A model generated the notes under the pieces. It was not told the origin of the DNA. It worked only from the letters and a program-made list of their open reading frames with translations, and made no database searches. Source: CAIKLP01 sp965279595 (GTDB taxonomy: Bacteria > Bacteroidota > Bacteroidia > Sphingobacteriales > Sphingobacteriaceae). Taken from it: a DNA stretch of 64,000 nt. Both the position numbers and the translations under genes were made by a program. The stretch covers positions 2,764,450 to 2,828,449 of the forward strand of contig OZ257246.1 in assembly GCA_965279595.1 (NCBI GenBank), in the 5' to 3' direction. Of this stretch, positions 17,039 to 26,091 are shown piece by piece; position 1 is the stretch's first letter; every line of letters starts with the position of its first letter.

Positions 17039-17458
17039 ATGAATATAATTGTCGTTTGTACCGGAAACTCCTGTCGCAGTCAGATTGCGCAAGGTTATTT
17101 ACAACATTTTGCTGGCATCCGTGCCAAGGTTTATAGTGCAGGTATTGAAACCCATGGAGTGAACCCCAGGGCGATTGCTATTATGAAAGAAGATGGAATT
17201 GATATATCACATCATACTTCTAATTTGGTAGATGAATATTTTGATATTCCCTTTGATTATATTCTCACCGTTTGTGATCATGCCAATGAAAATTGTCCCT
17301 ATTTTCCAGGCAAAGGAAAACGAGCCCACCATAATTTCCCAGACCCCGCCAAAGCCACCGGAACGGAAGAAGAAATTATGAATGAATTTAGGAAGGTGAG
17401 GGAAGAGATTAAGTTTTATTGCAGAGAGGTGGTTGAGGAATTGGGGATTGATCAATGA
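17039..17458 (+). CDS. arsC: thioredoxin-coupled arsenate reductase (low-molecular-weight phosphatase fold)
   Basis: A 139-residue ArsC. The anion loop CTGNSCRS (7-14) holds the nucleophile Cys7 and Arg13; TVCDHANENCP contains Cys79 and Cys86, the redox relay pair of the pI258-type, thioredoxin-dependent family; HHNFPDPA carries the general acid Asp. It reduces As(V) to As(III) for export by Acr3 or methylation by ArsM. Confidence 0.94.
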   Translation: MNIIVVCTGNSCRSQIAQGYLQHFAGIRAKVYSAGIETHGVNPRAIAIMKEDGIDISHHTSNLVDEYFDIPFDYILTVCDHANENCPYFPGKGKRAHHNFPDPAKATGTEEEIMNEFRKVREEIKFYCREVVEELGIDQ

Positions 17459-17461
17459 TTT

Positions 17462-17684
17462 TAAAATAATTATGAATTTTAAATTTTGAATTTTGAATGC
17501 AATTGAAAGAATGATAAATTTTGAATTTGGCTATACAAGATAACCTATTTTCATGTGCCAATTTTAACACTCTTTACTAACATTCAAATTCCCAATTCCA
17601 AATTCTACTATCCAATTTCCAATGTCTCCAATTCAAAAATTCCATTAATTAAATTCAAAATTTAAAATTCATAATTATCTCCCC
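17462..17684 (+). repeat. family A inverted repeat element between arsC and the hydrolase operon
   Basis: The left arm (about 17466-17500) contains AATTATGAATTTTAAATTTT; the right arm (about 17655-17684) ATTCAAAATTTAAAATTC. The centre includes C-rich-strand words (CCCAATTCCAAATTCT, CCAATTTCCAATG). Confidence 0.65.
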
Positions 17685-17709
17685 TAAGAAATATTTTTTT
17701 CATTTTCCT

Positions 17710-17735
17710 TGTAACATTTCCAAAGAACCCACGTC
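17710..17735 (+). promoter_or_regulatory. ECF-sigma-type promoter (TGTAAC-N16-CGTC)
   Basis: TGTAAC at 17710-17715 and CGTC at 17732-17735 are separated by 16 bases, the layout of ECF sigma promoters (compare TGAAAC/TGTAAC with CGTA/CGAC in SigW/SigX). It is 27 nt before the hydrolase ATG; the operon itself encodes an ECF sigma factor two genes on, implying autoregulation. No TAnnTTTG box is present here. Confidence 0.65.
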
Positions 17736-17761
17736 CAATGGTTATAAAAAAAGAAATAACC

Positions 17762-18610
17762 ATGAAAAAACTCCTAATCATTACCCTTTTGATAATTCAT
17801 ACCATAAGTGTGAATGCATCATCTAACAAAGCATTTCAAGTAAAAGTAATAGGAAAAGGTGCCCCTATCCTACTCATTCCGGGCTATAGCTGTTCGGGCG
17901 AAGTTTGGAATGAAACTGTTGAACAATTGCAAAACAATTATGAATGCCACATCATCACTTTGGCTGGATTTGCTGGCGTTCCTGCAATTGATACACCCAT
18001 ACTACTAACTGTTAGAAATGAAATTATTCAATATGTAAAAAGTAAAAAACTAAAGAAGCCAACACTGATTGGACATAGCTTAGGTGCATTCATGAGTTTA
18101 TGGTTGAGTAGTGCGGAGCCCCATTTATTTGGCAAAGTTATTTGTGTAGATGGTGTTCCATTTATCTCTGCCTTAACAGATAAAAATATGACAGCTGACT
18201 CAATGAAAAGAAACCCATACATGAATAGAGAGCAAGTGGTAAAAAACTTTGAAAGCTTGCCCAATGAAGGCTTTATTGACAGAACTGCTGTAGCTATGAA
18301 ATGGCAAGTGGAAGATAGTCTCAGAGCTCGTCAAATAGCATTATGGCAATTTCAAAGTGATCGTAAAACATTGGGCATAGTATTGGTTGAAATGTCTACA
18401 ACAGATATTAGAAAAAATATTGCTAATATTAAACAACCTGTATTAGTATTGGGTAGCATTTACATGACCAAAGAAAACTCAATGAAAGTTTTGAATGAAC
18501 AATATATGGAAGTAAAAAACAAAACTATTCATGTTGCCGAGAGCAAACATTTTATCATGTATGATCAACCTCAATGGTTTTATTCTGAAATTGCTGAATT
18601 CCTTAAATAA
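17762..18610 (+). CDS. exported alpha/beta hydrolase
   Basis: A 282-residue hydrolase with a signal peptide (MKKLLIITLLIIHTISVNAS), so periplasmic. The nucleophile elbow is GHSLG (Ser at about 110); the oxyanion region is IPGYSCSG and the catalytic His is probably in ESKHFIMYD near the C-terminus. The substrate is unknown; the family includes esterases, lactonases and epoxide hydrolases. It ends two bases before the sigma factor ATG. An upstream GTG/ATG reading frame begins inside the promoter region and was rejected in favour of ATG 17762. Confidence 0.85.
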   Translation: MKKLLIITLLIIHTISVNASSNKAFQVKVIGKGAPILLIPGYSCSGEVWNETVEQLQNNYECHIITLAGFAGVPAIDTPILLTVRNEIIQYVKSKKLKKPTLIGHSLGAFMSLWLSSAEPHLFGKVICVDGVPFISALTDKNMTADSMKRNPYMNREQVVKNFESLPNEGFIDRTAVAMKWQVEDSLRARQIALWQFQSDRKTLGIVLVEMSTTDIRKNIANIKQPVLVLGSIYMTKENSMKVLNEQYMEVKNKTIHVAESKHFIMYDQPQWFYSEIAEFLK

Positions 18611-18612
18611 TC

Positions 18613-19104
18613 ATGACAGCTCAAGAAACATTTACTAAACTCTACCAAGAATATTCTCCGGGCATACGCAAGCTCTGTTTAGGATACACTGGAGATACTG
18701 ATTTGGCTGATGATTTATTGCAAGAAAGTTTTATTGCCATTTGGAATAACTTAGACAAATTTCGAGGAGATTCTAAATGGAGTACTTGGATCTATAGAAT
18801 TGCTGTTAATACCTGTTTAACACATTTACGAAAAAATAAAAATAAAACTGTTTCCATTGATGAATTGCACTTAGAAAACATCAAAGAAGAAATTAGTCAT
18901 AAGGAGCAAGAAGTACAACTTTTGTATAAATGCATAAGTCAATTAGCTGAAACCGACAGATTAATCATTTCATTGGTATTAGATGATAAAAGCTATGAAG
19001 AAATTTCTTTATTCACAGAAATTTCAGAAAATACTTTAAGAGTGAGAATTCATCGCATTAAAAAACAATTAACAGAAATTTACAACCGTTATGAAAGATT
19101 TTGA
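18613..19104 (+). CDS. ECF RNA polymerase sigma factor
   Basis: A 163-residue sigma-70-like factor with region 2 (about 10-75; DDLLQESFIAIWNNLDKFRG, WIYRIAVNTCLTHLRK) and region 4 (about 105-160; SYEEISLFTEISENTLRVRIHRIKK). No region 1 or 3. It directs polymerase to a small set of promoters, very probably the TGTAAC/CGTC site in front of its own operon. Its 3' end overlaps the following membrane protein by 14 bases. Confidence 0.92.
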   Translation: MTAQETFTKLYQEYSPGIRKLCLGYTGDTDLADDLLQESFIAIWNNLDKFRGDSKWSTWIYRIAVNTCLTHLRKNKNKTVSIDELHLENIKEEISHKEQEVQLLYKCISQLAETDRLIISLVLDDKSYEEISLFTEISENTLRVRIHRIKKQLTEIYNRYERF

Positions 19105-19696
19105 TTCAATAAAAAATATTTGGCAACAAGCAGAAACGAATGAAGTAACGCAGAAAATTACTTTAGCAAAATCTACTAAAACCAATAAACTAAAACTACA
19201 ACGCAACCAAATAGTTGGAGCTGTTTTACTTTTCTTTACTGCTATTCTAATAGCATCCATGGCTATTTGGGGCGATTTTGGATTTAAACATTGGTACACC
19301 TATTTAGGTATGAGTTTAATTTGTATGATCTGTTTAGTACAAGCTGCCATTCTATACTTCACCTATCAAAAAATAAAGGCTATTGATGATACCGCTGCCC
19401 CGGCTAAACATTTACAACAATGGGAAAACTATTATCAGTTTCGTCAAAATCAAACCAAATGGAATATGCCCGTTTATTATTTATTCCTAAATCTAGCAAT
19501 GGGAATTTATATGATTGAAATATTTAATGGTAGACCAATCCTCAATGTATCTATATTCATTGCCATTTATCTAGCTTGGATGATTTTTGCCTACTTCTAT
19601 TTAGGAAAAAAAGAAATGAAAAAAGAACAAAGAAGGCTAAACGAAATTCTTGAGTCTTTAAGAAGTGTAGGTGGGCAGTTGGAAGAGGAGAAGTAA
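19091..19696 (+). CDS. membrane protein, probable anti-sigma partner
   Basis: A 201-residue protein with a cytoplasmic N-terminal segment (1-38, beginning DFDSIKNIWQQA), four predicted membrane helices (about 39-60, 68-91, 127-146, 149-171) and a charged tail. The 14-base overlap with the sigma gene and the N-terminal (D/E)..K.IWQ pattern, seen in several Bacteroidota proteins encoded after ECF factors, suggest an anti-sigma role. No zinc-binding HxxxCxxC motif is present, so it is not a ZAS-type anti-sigma factor. Confidence 0.65.
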   Translation: MKDFDSIKNIWQQAETNEVTQKITLAKSTKTNKLKLQRNQIVGAVLLFFTAILIASMAIWGDFGFKHWYTYLGMSLICMICLVQAAILYFTYQKIKAIDDTAAPAKHLQQWENYYQFRQNQTKWNMPVYYLFLNLAMGIYMIEIFNGRPILNVSIFIAIYLAWMIFAYFYLGKKEMKKEQRRLNEILESLRSVGGQLEEEK

Positions 19697-19699
19697 ACA

Positions 19700-19882
19700 A
19701 TAATTTTGAATTTTAAATTTTGAATTTTAAATGTGTCCCTGCAATTAGTACATCTAATCGTTTTAGGAAAAGGTTAAATAATTAGTGAATAAAATTTTGA
19801 AATTGCCAATATCTTCCTCCAAATTCAAAAATTATTTAATTACAATTTAAAACTCAAAATTTAAAATTTAAAATTTTTTTAT
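19700..19882 (+). repeat. family A inverted repeat element between convergent operons
   Basis: The left arm AATTTTGAATTTTAAATTTT (from about 19702) runs into GTGTCCCTGCAA, which matches the start of the 131-bp units at 13162; the right arm AACTCAAAATTTAAAATTT ends at about 19880. It lies between convergent transcription units and could act as a bidirectional hairpin. Confidence 0.68.
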
Positions 19883-19909
19883 GCTTTTACCCAAACTTCA
19901 AATTCACAA

Positions 19910-21031
19910 CTAGCTCGTCTTCTTATAATTCAAAACCGCCCATGAATTAAAAAATATGGCCATACCTGTAATTACTATAAAATGTTTTTGAATGTCGGCG
20001 AAGCCACTACCTTTTAATACTACCATGCGCATCACATCTATGAAATAAGTAACTGGGTTGCAACGAGCAATCCATTTGGCCCATTCAGGCATACTATCAA
20101 CTGAAGTGAATAATCCGCTCATTAAAATAAAAATCATCATACAAAAAAAGGCTAGCGACATGGCTTGCTGTTGGGTATTTGAATAGGTTGAAATAATTAA
20201 ACCAATTCCTAATAAGGCAATTAAATAAATAGCCAAAAATCCATATAAAAGAAAAATAGATCCCATGGGAACAATTCCATAAACCATTCTTGCTACCCCA
20301 AAAAGTCCTAAACTAAAAACAAACATTCCAATGATCCAAAAAGGAATTAACTTTCCTAAAATAAAATGAACTTTTGAAATGGGAGTTACATTAATTTGTT
20401 CAATAGTTCCTACTTCTTTTTCTTTCACAATATTTAACGCACACATATAAGCTGCAACCATAGTAACCAAAACAACCAATATTCCTGGAACCATAAAAAA
20501 TGGATAGTTTAAAAATGGATTATACCAATTCATACTATTAATTTCAATAGTTGGAATTTTATTTGTTTTTGATGGTTGAATATATTCCAATCGAATATCA
20601 GAATTGAATTGATTAATAATTCTTGCTAAATATGAACTACCTACGGAAGCCTTTGTTCCATTGATTGCATTCACAGCAATGAACAAATTACTTTGATCTT
20701 CTTTCAATAATTCTTTTTCAAAATTTTTGGGTATTTCCATAATTAGGTCAGAATTATCCTTCTGAAATTGCCCAAAAGATTCATCAAATGAATTGCTATA
20801 ATCATTCATTTTAAAATAACCAGAGGCAATTACTTTATTAACTAATTGTCTGGAAAACGTAGAATGGTCATGATCTACAATTGAAATATTAATATTTTTT
20901 ATTTCGAAATCAGCAGCTAATGGTAATACAATTAGTTGGACAATTGGCAATGCAATAATCATTCTCAGAATGGTTGTATTTCTGAATATCTGCTTAAATT
21001 CTTTTTGTAATAAAAATCGTAGTGTTCTCAT
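19910..21031 (-). CDS. ABC-2 type multidrug exporter permease (YbhR-like)
   Basis: A 373-residue permease: an N-terminal helix (about 20-42), a large extracytoplasmic domain (about 45-170) and five helices in the ABC2_membrane_3 half. VKEKEVGTIEQI marks the cytoplasmic loop that contacts the ATPase. Last gene of the minus-strand exporter operon, 25 bases after its paralogue. With the second permease it would form a heterodimeric channel, like E. coli YbhS-YbhR. Confidence 0.88.
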   Translation of the reverse strand: MRTLRFLLQKEFKQIFRNTTILRMIIALPIVQLIVLPLAADFEIKNINISIVDHDHSTFSRQLVNKVIASGYFKMNDYSNSFDESFGQFQKDNSDLIMEIPKNFEKELLKEDQSNLFIAVNAINGTKASVGSSYLARIINQFNSDIRLEYIQPSKTNKIPTIEINSMNWYNPFLNYPFFMVPGILVVLVTMVAAYMCALNIVKEKEVGTIEQINVTPISKVHFILGKLIPFWIIGMFVFSLGLFGVARMVYGIVPMGSIFLLYGFLAIYLIALLGIGLIISTYSNTQQQAMSLAFFCMMIFILMSGLFTSVDSMPEWAKWIARCNPVTYFIDVMRMVVLKGSGFADIQKHFIVITGMAIFFNSWAVLNYKKTS

Positions 21032-21056
21032 GATAATTAAATTGAAAATTATTAGA

Positions 21057-22163
21057 CTATGCCAATCTTATTTTAAATTTCCTGATGCTAATTGTTAATA
21101 AAAAAACAGTCATTCCAAATAATATTAACGTTTCTTTCCAAATTGCAGAGAAGCCCAAACCCTTAATCATAATGGATTTCACAATTATATAATACCATTT
21201 GGAAGGAATTATATTGGAAATAATTTGTAAAGGCAATGGCATATTTTCTAATGGAAACATAAAACCCGTAAACATCATGGTTGGCAACAACATTCCCATC
21301 AATGAAATCAACATGGCTGATTGTTGAGAATCGGTTATGTTAGAAATTAATAAACCTAATGAAAGTGCGGTTAGAATTAATAAGGAACTTTCCATGTACA
21401 ATAAAAGTAAACTTCCATTGATAGGCATATCCAATATACTGATGCTTAAAAGCAAAATGATGGTTAAATTAATTAATGATAAAAAAAAGTAAGGAACCGC
21501 TTTACTGATAATTACCATGATAGGGTTAAAAGGAGATACCAATAATACTTCCATAGTTCCTAATTCTTTTTCTTTCACAATTGATACAGAAGTCATCAAC
21601 ACACAAACCAACAATAAAACCAATGCCATTACACCAGGAACAAAGTTAGTAGCACCCTTCAATTCTGGATTGTAAATCATACGCATCTGCGTGTTGATAC
21701 GCATTGGTGCCATTTGACTACCATTTAATTCTTTCTGATAATCTAATATGATATTGCTTGTATAACTCGTCAAAGTATTGGCAGTATTGGGGTCAGAGGC
21801 ATCAGCAATGATTTGAACTTGTGCAGAATTTAGATGAATTAAATCATTATTGAAATTATTCGGGAATACTATGGCCAATTTGATATTTCCTTTTCTGAAT
21901 GATTTTTCAATTTCTTGATGACTAAGAATTGCTTTTTCAATTTCAAAACTTTTGTTGACCTCCAATTTCTCAATGATTCTATGTGAAGCTCTGTCATTAG
22001 CATAATCACAAACAATAATCTTTGAATTTTTCACTTCATTGGTCAATGCAAAACCAAATAATATGATTTGCGCAATGGGCATACCGAATAATAATAGCAA
22101 TGTTTTCTTATCCCTGAAAACATGGTAAAATTCTTTTCTAACAAAAACTATAAATTGTTTCAT
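21057..22163 (-). CDS. ABC-2 type multidrug exporter permease (YbhS-like)
   Basis: A 368-residue paralogue of the next gene with the same topology: helix at about 20-40, periplasmic domain to about 175, then five helices, and the loop motif VKEKELGTMEVLLVSP. Nine bases separate it from the upstream ATPase. The pair of different permeases with two ATPases matches the YbhGFSR arrangement. Confidence 0.88.
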   Translation of the reverse strand: MKQFIVFVRKEFYHVFRDKKTLLLLFGMPIAQIILFGFALTNEVKNSKIIVCDYANDRASHRIIEKLEVNKSFEIEKAILSHQEIEKSFRKGNIKLAIVFPNNFNNDLIHLNSAQVQIIADASDPNTANTLTSYTSNIILDYQKELNGSQMAPMRINTQMRMIYNPELKGATNFVPGVMALVLLLVCVLMTSVSIVKEKELGTMEVLLVSPFNPIMVIISKAVPYFFLSLINLTIILLLSISILDMPINGSLLLLYMESSLLILTALSLGLLISNITDSQQSAMLISLMGMLLPTMMFTGFMFPLENMPLPLQIISNIIPSKWYYIIVKSIMIKGLGFSAIWKETLILFGMTVFLLTISIRKFKIRLA

Positions 22164-22172
22164 ACTAAATTG

Positions 22173-22916
22173 TTAATCTGCTTTACGTTTGGCTCCTCTA
22201 GCTAATTCAAAAAACACTTCATCCATTGATTGTGAAGAAAATTGTTTTTTCAACTCTGTGGGTGTATCTAATGCTTTAATTACTCCATCAACCATCATTG
22301 AAACACGATTGCAATACTCTGCTTCATCCATATAATGGGTTGTCACAAAAATGGTAATACCCGCATCTGAAGCAGCATAAATTAAATCCCAAAACTGTCT
22401 GCGTGTAACTGGGTCTACTCCGCCTGTTGGTTCATCTAAAAAAACTATTTTAGGTTCATGAATTACCGCAACAGAGAAAGCCAATTTTTGCTTCCATCCT
22501 AAAGGCAATGATCCAACTAATTTATTTGCTTCATTTTTTAATCCTAAAGTTTCAATCAAATTCTCTCTTTTCTCATTTAATTTGATTTTATCTAATCCAT
22601 AAATACCTGCAAAAAAATTAATATTCTCGGTCACTGTTAAATCTTCATACAATGAAAATTTTTGACTCATATAACCAATGTTTTTCTTGATACTTTCTGT
22701 TTCATGATAAATATCGAAACCTGCAATAGTGGCTTGCCCAGATGAAGGTGTAGAAAGCCCACAAAGCATTTTCATGGCTGTTGTTTTACCAGCACCATTG
22801 GCTCCGAGAAATCCAAATATCTCTCCTGCATACACTTCAAAAGTAATTTCATTGCTGGCAATAAAATCACCAAATTTCTTTGTGAGTTTATTGGTACTAA
22901 TTACTACTTCTTGCAT
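22173..22916 (-). CDS. ABC exporter ATPase with altered signature motif
   Basis: A 247-residue nucleotide-binding subunit. Walker A is GANGAGKTT, Walker B KIVFLDEPTGGVDP and the H-loop TTHYMDEAE. The ABC signature is LPLGWKQ rather than LSGGQ, a form seen in the second half of YbhF-type ATPases. Its start overlaps the upstream ATPase by 20 bases. The two probably work as a heterodimer with one canonical and one altered site. Confidence 0.9.
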   Translation of the reverse strand: MQEVVISTNKLTKKFGDFIASNEITFEVYAGEIFGFLGANGAGKTTAMKMLCGLSTPSSGQATIAGFDIYHETESIKKNIGYMSQKFSLYEDLTVTENINFFAGIYGLDKIKLNEKRENLIETLGLKNEANKLVGSLPLGWKQKLAFSVAVIHEPKIVFLDEPTGGVDPVTRRQFWDLIYAASDAGITIFVTTHYMDEAEYCNRVSMMVDGVIKALDTPTELKKQFSSQSMDEVFFELARGAKRKAD

Positions 22917-23835
22917 TATTATTATTCATTAAATGGATGAAACAATCTTCTATTGTTGGTTGAATAGGTTTTAATTGAAAATCAGCATGCCCTTTTTCAA
23001 TTAAATACTCATTCAACTGTATTTGAATTTTTTCTAACTCTTGATGGAAATTGATATGATGAAATTCTCCAAAAGCATTACAGCTTTTTATCAATTCTGA
23101 ATTTCTCAAATCTTTTAACAATAGGCTCATATGCCCTGATTTAATGGCATACAGCTTACCTGGAAACTGCTCTATAATTTTTGCAGGAGTATCAATCGAC
23201 ATGATTTTGCCATCTTGTATCAATGCTATACGTTCACACAAAGTAGCCTCATCCATATAAGGTGTGGAAACCAAAATGGTAATACCTTGTTGCTTTAACT
23301 TCTTTAACATTTCCCAAAATTCTTTTCTAGATACGGTATCTACACCTGTGGTAGGTTCATCTAAAAACAAAACTTTAGGGCGATGTATGAGGGCACAACA
23401 CAATGCCAATTTCTGTTTCATTCCACCTGACAATTGACCAGCTCTACGCTTTTTAAATGGTTCAATTTGAATGTATATGTCTTTGATCAAATCATAATTT
23501 TCTTCAATACTGGTATTGAAAACAGTTGCAAAAAAATGCAGGTTTTCTTCAACCGTTAAATCTTGATATAATGAAAATTTACCTGGCATGTACCCTACCT
23601 GTTTGCGAATTTCTTTGTAATCATTCAGCACATCAAATCCAGCAACAGAAGCTGTTCCAGCATCAGGCAATAACAAGGTGGTTAGCATTCTAAATATGCT
23701 TGTCTTGCCTGCACCATCCGGACCAATTAATCCAAACAACTCACCTTTTTCTACAGTAAATGAAACATCATCTACTGCCAGCAATTTATTTTTATTGTAT
23801 GTTTTTCGAATATTATTTAATTGAACATCCACCAT
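22897..23835 (-). CDS. ABC exporter ATPase
   Basis: A 312-residue subunit with Walker A GPDGAGKTS, signature LSGGMKQK, Walker B KVLFLDEPTTGVD and a C-terminal extension (about 225-312) typical of multidrug ATPases. The switch residue is in VSTPYMDEA, where the usual His is Pro-Tyr flanked, so the H-loop His is missing (TP rather than TH). In E. coli the two ATPase halves are fused as YbhF; here they are separate genes. Confidence 0.9.
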   Translation of the reverse strand: MVDVQLNNIRKTYNKNKLLAVDDVSFTVEKGELFGLIGPDGAGKTSIFRMLTTLLLPDAGTASVAGFDVLNDYKEIRKQVGYMPGKFSLYQDLTVEENLHFFATVFNTSIEENYDLIKDIYIQIEPFKKRRAGQLSGGMKQKLALCCALIHRPKVLFLDEPTTGVDTVSRKEFWEMLKKLKQQGITILVSTPYMDEATLCERIALIQDGKIMSIDTPAKIIEQFPGKLYAIKSGHMSLLLKDLRNSELIKSCNAFGEFHHINFHQELEKIQIQLNEYLIEKGHADFQLKPIQPTIEDCFIHLMNNNNARSSN

Positions 23836-23837
23836 TA

Positions 23838-24740
23838 TTATTGGAATTTAATTTCTGCATACATTCCTATTTTGTAGGTGCCGTCATTTTTCACTTTTAC
23901 TTTTACTGCGTAAACTAAATTGACGCGCTCTTCTTTTGTTTGTATTGTTTTTGGAGTGAATTCTGCTTTATCACTAATCCAAATTATCTGTCCTTGTGTT
24001 TCTTTAAACCCACCATTACCGTCATCTGTATTCACTTTAACCATTTGGTTTAATTTGATTAATGGTAATTGATTTCCTGAAATGAAAACTCGTAAATTAA
24101 TATTGCTTAAGTCTGCCATTTTATAAAGAGCCTTACCCGCTAATGTCATTTCATTTAAATCAGCATACTTCATCAATACTGTGCCGTTCATTGGACTTAT
24201 CAACTGACATTTATTCAACTGATCATTGAGCTGTTCAATTTGAACATACAATGCTGATGCTTCTTTCTCTATTCCGTTGTTCGAAATATTTAAACTTGAT
24301 TTTTGAGCTTCTATTTGTTTTTGAATAACTGCAATGGAAGCATTCACATCATCTAATTGTTTAGTAGTTGCTGCATCCGCTTTTACCAAATTATTCACTC
24401 TGCTTTTTTCTTTTTCAGCGGTTCTTAGTTGTTCATACAAAGCCGCTAATTGTACTGATACATTTGGTTTCTTGCTCAACATGGCATTGACTTGTGCTAA
24501 CAATTGCTTTTTCTTCAAATACAATTGTGTGCTGTCAATACTTCCTATCAGTTGCCCCAATGTTAATATTTGACCTTCTTCAATATCAAACTTTTTGATT
24601 ACCCCATTACTTTCTGAAGAGATAATAATCTCATCTGCTTCAAAAGATCCTGATGCATCGAAATTCTTCCCATTATTTTTACAAGCGGAGAAAATCAAAA
24701 TGATTGCTCCGATGAATAAGACTATTTTAAAATTTTTCAT
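23838..24740 (-). CDS. HlyD/YbhG-type membrane-fusion lipoprotein
   Basis: A 300-residue periplasmic adaptor with lipobox IFSAC (Cys20), a first lipoyl half near 40-70 (GVIKKFDIEEGQ), a coiled-coil hairpin (about 75-175), a second lipoyl half (SPMNGTVLMKYADLNEM) and a beta-barrel domain. It links the inner-membrane permeases to the TolC-like channel. Two bases separate it from the downstream ATPase. Confidence 0.9.
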   Translation of the reverse strand: MKNFKIVLFIGAIILIFSACKNNGKNFDASGSFEADEIIISSESNGVIKKFDIEEGQILTLGQLIGSIDSTQLYLKKKQLLAQVNAMLSKKPNVSVQLAALYEQLRTAEKEKSRVNNLVKADAATTKQLDDVNASIAVIQKQIEAQKSSLNISNNGIEKEASALYVQIEQLNDQLNKCQLISPMNGTVLMKYADLNEMTLAGKALYKMADLSNINLRVFISGNQLPLIKLNQMVKVNTDDGNGGFKETQGQIIWISDKAEFTPKTIQTKEERVNLVYAVKVKVKNDGTYKIGMYAEIKFQ

Positions 24741-24762
24741 TTTATTTATTTTTGATAATTAT

Positions 24763-26040
24763 TTAATTCCCTGAAATTGTTTGATAATTATATTGTGCCA
24801 TTAATAATTGAATTTGATGAATCAATCTATTTTGCTCAGCTTGATCAGCAGCATTCAAATAATTGAGATAATCATTGGTGCTTGAAGTGCCATACTCGAG
24901 TTGACTTTTAGCAGCTGATAAAATACTTGTTCTTAAATTCAATATTTCTTTATCGCTTTCAATTAATTCCCTTAATTTATTAAGTTCTGCCTCTTGTTGC
25001 TTTAAATTCAATTGGGTATTAAACAAAAATATTTCCTGTTGCACACTGGTCGATTTTTGATTCAACTCATTCAATCTTTTTTCTTTATTAAAAGTGTAAA
25101 ATCCAGAGATATTCCAATTCAACCTTAAGCCAGTGAAATAATAGGTATTGAATTCATTGCTCAACATATTTAGTGCAGGCTTTCCAACACCACCTTGAAA
25201 AAAGAAATTAACTTTTGGTAAATTTTTATCTTTGATCAATTCTCTTTGTAGTGAATAGGTTTGATGTTGCAATTCAAACAAACTCAATTCAGGTCTGTTG
25301 ATGCTGCCTTCTAAATTCAAAACTATTGGAGTTGTTAATTGAGTTTGTTCGTTGACAGGTTGATTGATAAAGATTGACAACATATCCGCATAGCCTTTGC
25401 GATTAGCCTTTAACTCAATACTGCGTTGATTGAGTTTCAACAATTCTACTTTTAAAAGATCTATACTACTCTTTAAGGCAATTCCATTTGCAATTGCAGC
25501 ATTGGTTTTATCAATGGCATTTTGTATATCTTTCTTCAATAAAACATTTTGCGCTATTTGGGCATCTAACAAAAGCAAACTAAAATACAACTGATTGATA
25601 CGTTCTTTCAATTTATAAAAATCAACTTCTAATTTCTGAGCTTCAAGCAAGGCATTGGTTTTAACTATTTCCTTTTGATCAGCTACAGTTAATAAATCAG
25701 TGAGCGGCTGGTTTAATTCCGCATACAATTTGTATTGATCTTTATCCAATCCCGGTAAACTCATACCAGGTATAGCAATTGGAATTTTTGTAACCTCTGA
25801 TTGATAAGTTGCTTGTCCTGCAATTACTACCTGCGGTAAAAACCCTTTGCTTGCATTTTGAATGGCATACTCTTTCGATTTTTCAATTAAAGATACCTGC
25901 TTTATTAATGGATAATTACGTTTGGCAAGTACATAACAACTATCAATACTTAATGATTGACTAGTCTGTGCTTGCAGCATTTCAATACCCACTATATAAA
26001 TAAAAATTAACCATGTGATAATTTTGAATGGCTTAATCAT
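24763..26040 (-). CDS. TolC-family outer-membrane efflux protein
   Basis: A 425-residue outer-membrane factor with a signal peptide (ending LQAQ) and two repeats of long helical hairpins (about 30-215 and 225-420), the hallmark of TolC trimers. No lipobox. Encoded 22 bases before the HlyD gene, so the operon carries its own exit duct. Confidence 0.9.
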   Translation of the reverse strand: MIKPFKIITWLIFIYIVGIEMLQAQTSQSLSIDSCYVLAKRNYPLIKQVSLIEKSKEYAIQNASKGFLPQVVIAGQATYQSEVTKIPIAIPGMSLPGLDKDQYKLYAELNQPLTDLLTVADQKEIVKTNALLEAQKLEVDFYKLKERINQLYFSLLLLDAQIAQNVLLKKDIQNAIDKTNAAIANGIALKSSIDLLKVELLKLNQRSIELKANRKGYADMLSIFINQPVNEQTQLTTPIVLNLEGSINRPELSLFELQHQTYSLQRELIKDKNLPKVNFFFQGGVGKPALNMLSNEFNTYYFTGLRLNWNISGFYTFNKEKRLNELNQKSTSVQQEIFLFNTQLNLKQQEAELNKLRELIESDKEILNLRTSILSAAKSQLEYGTSSTNDYLNYLNAADQAEQNRLIHQIQLLMAQYNYQTISGN

Positions 26041-26091
26041 ACTATTTATTTTATTGTTTTAATCATTTGTTTAATTACTATTTAAAAAATT

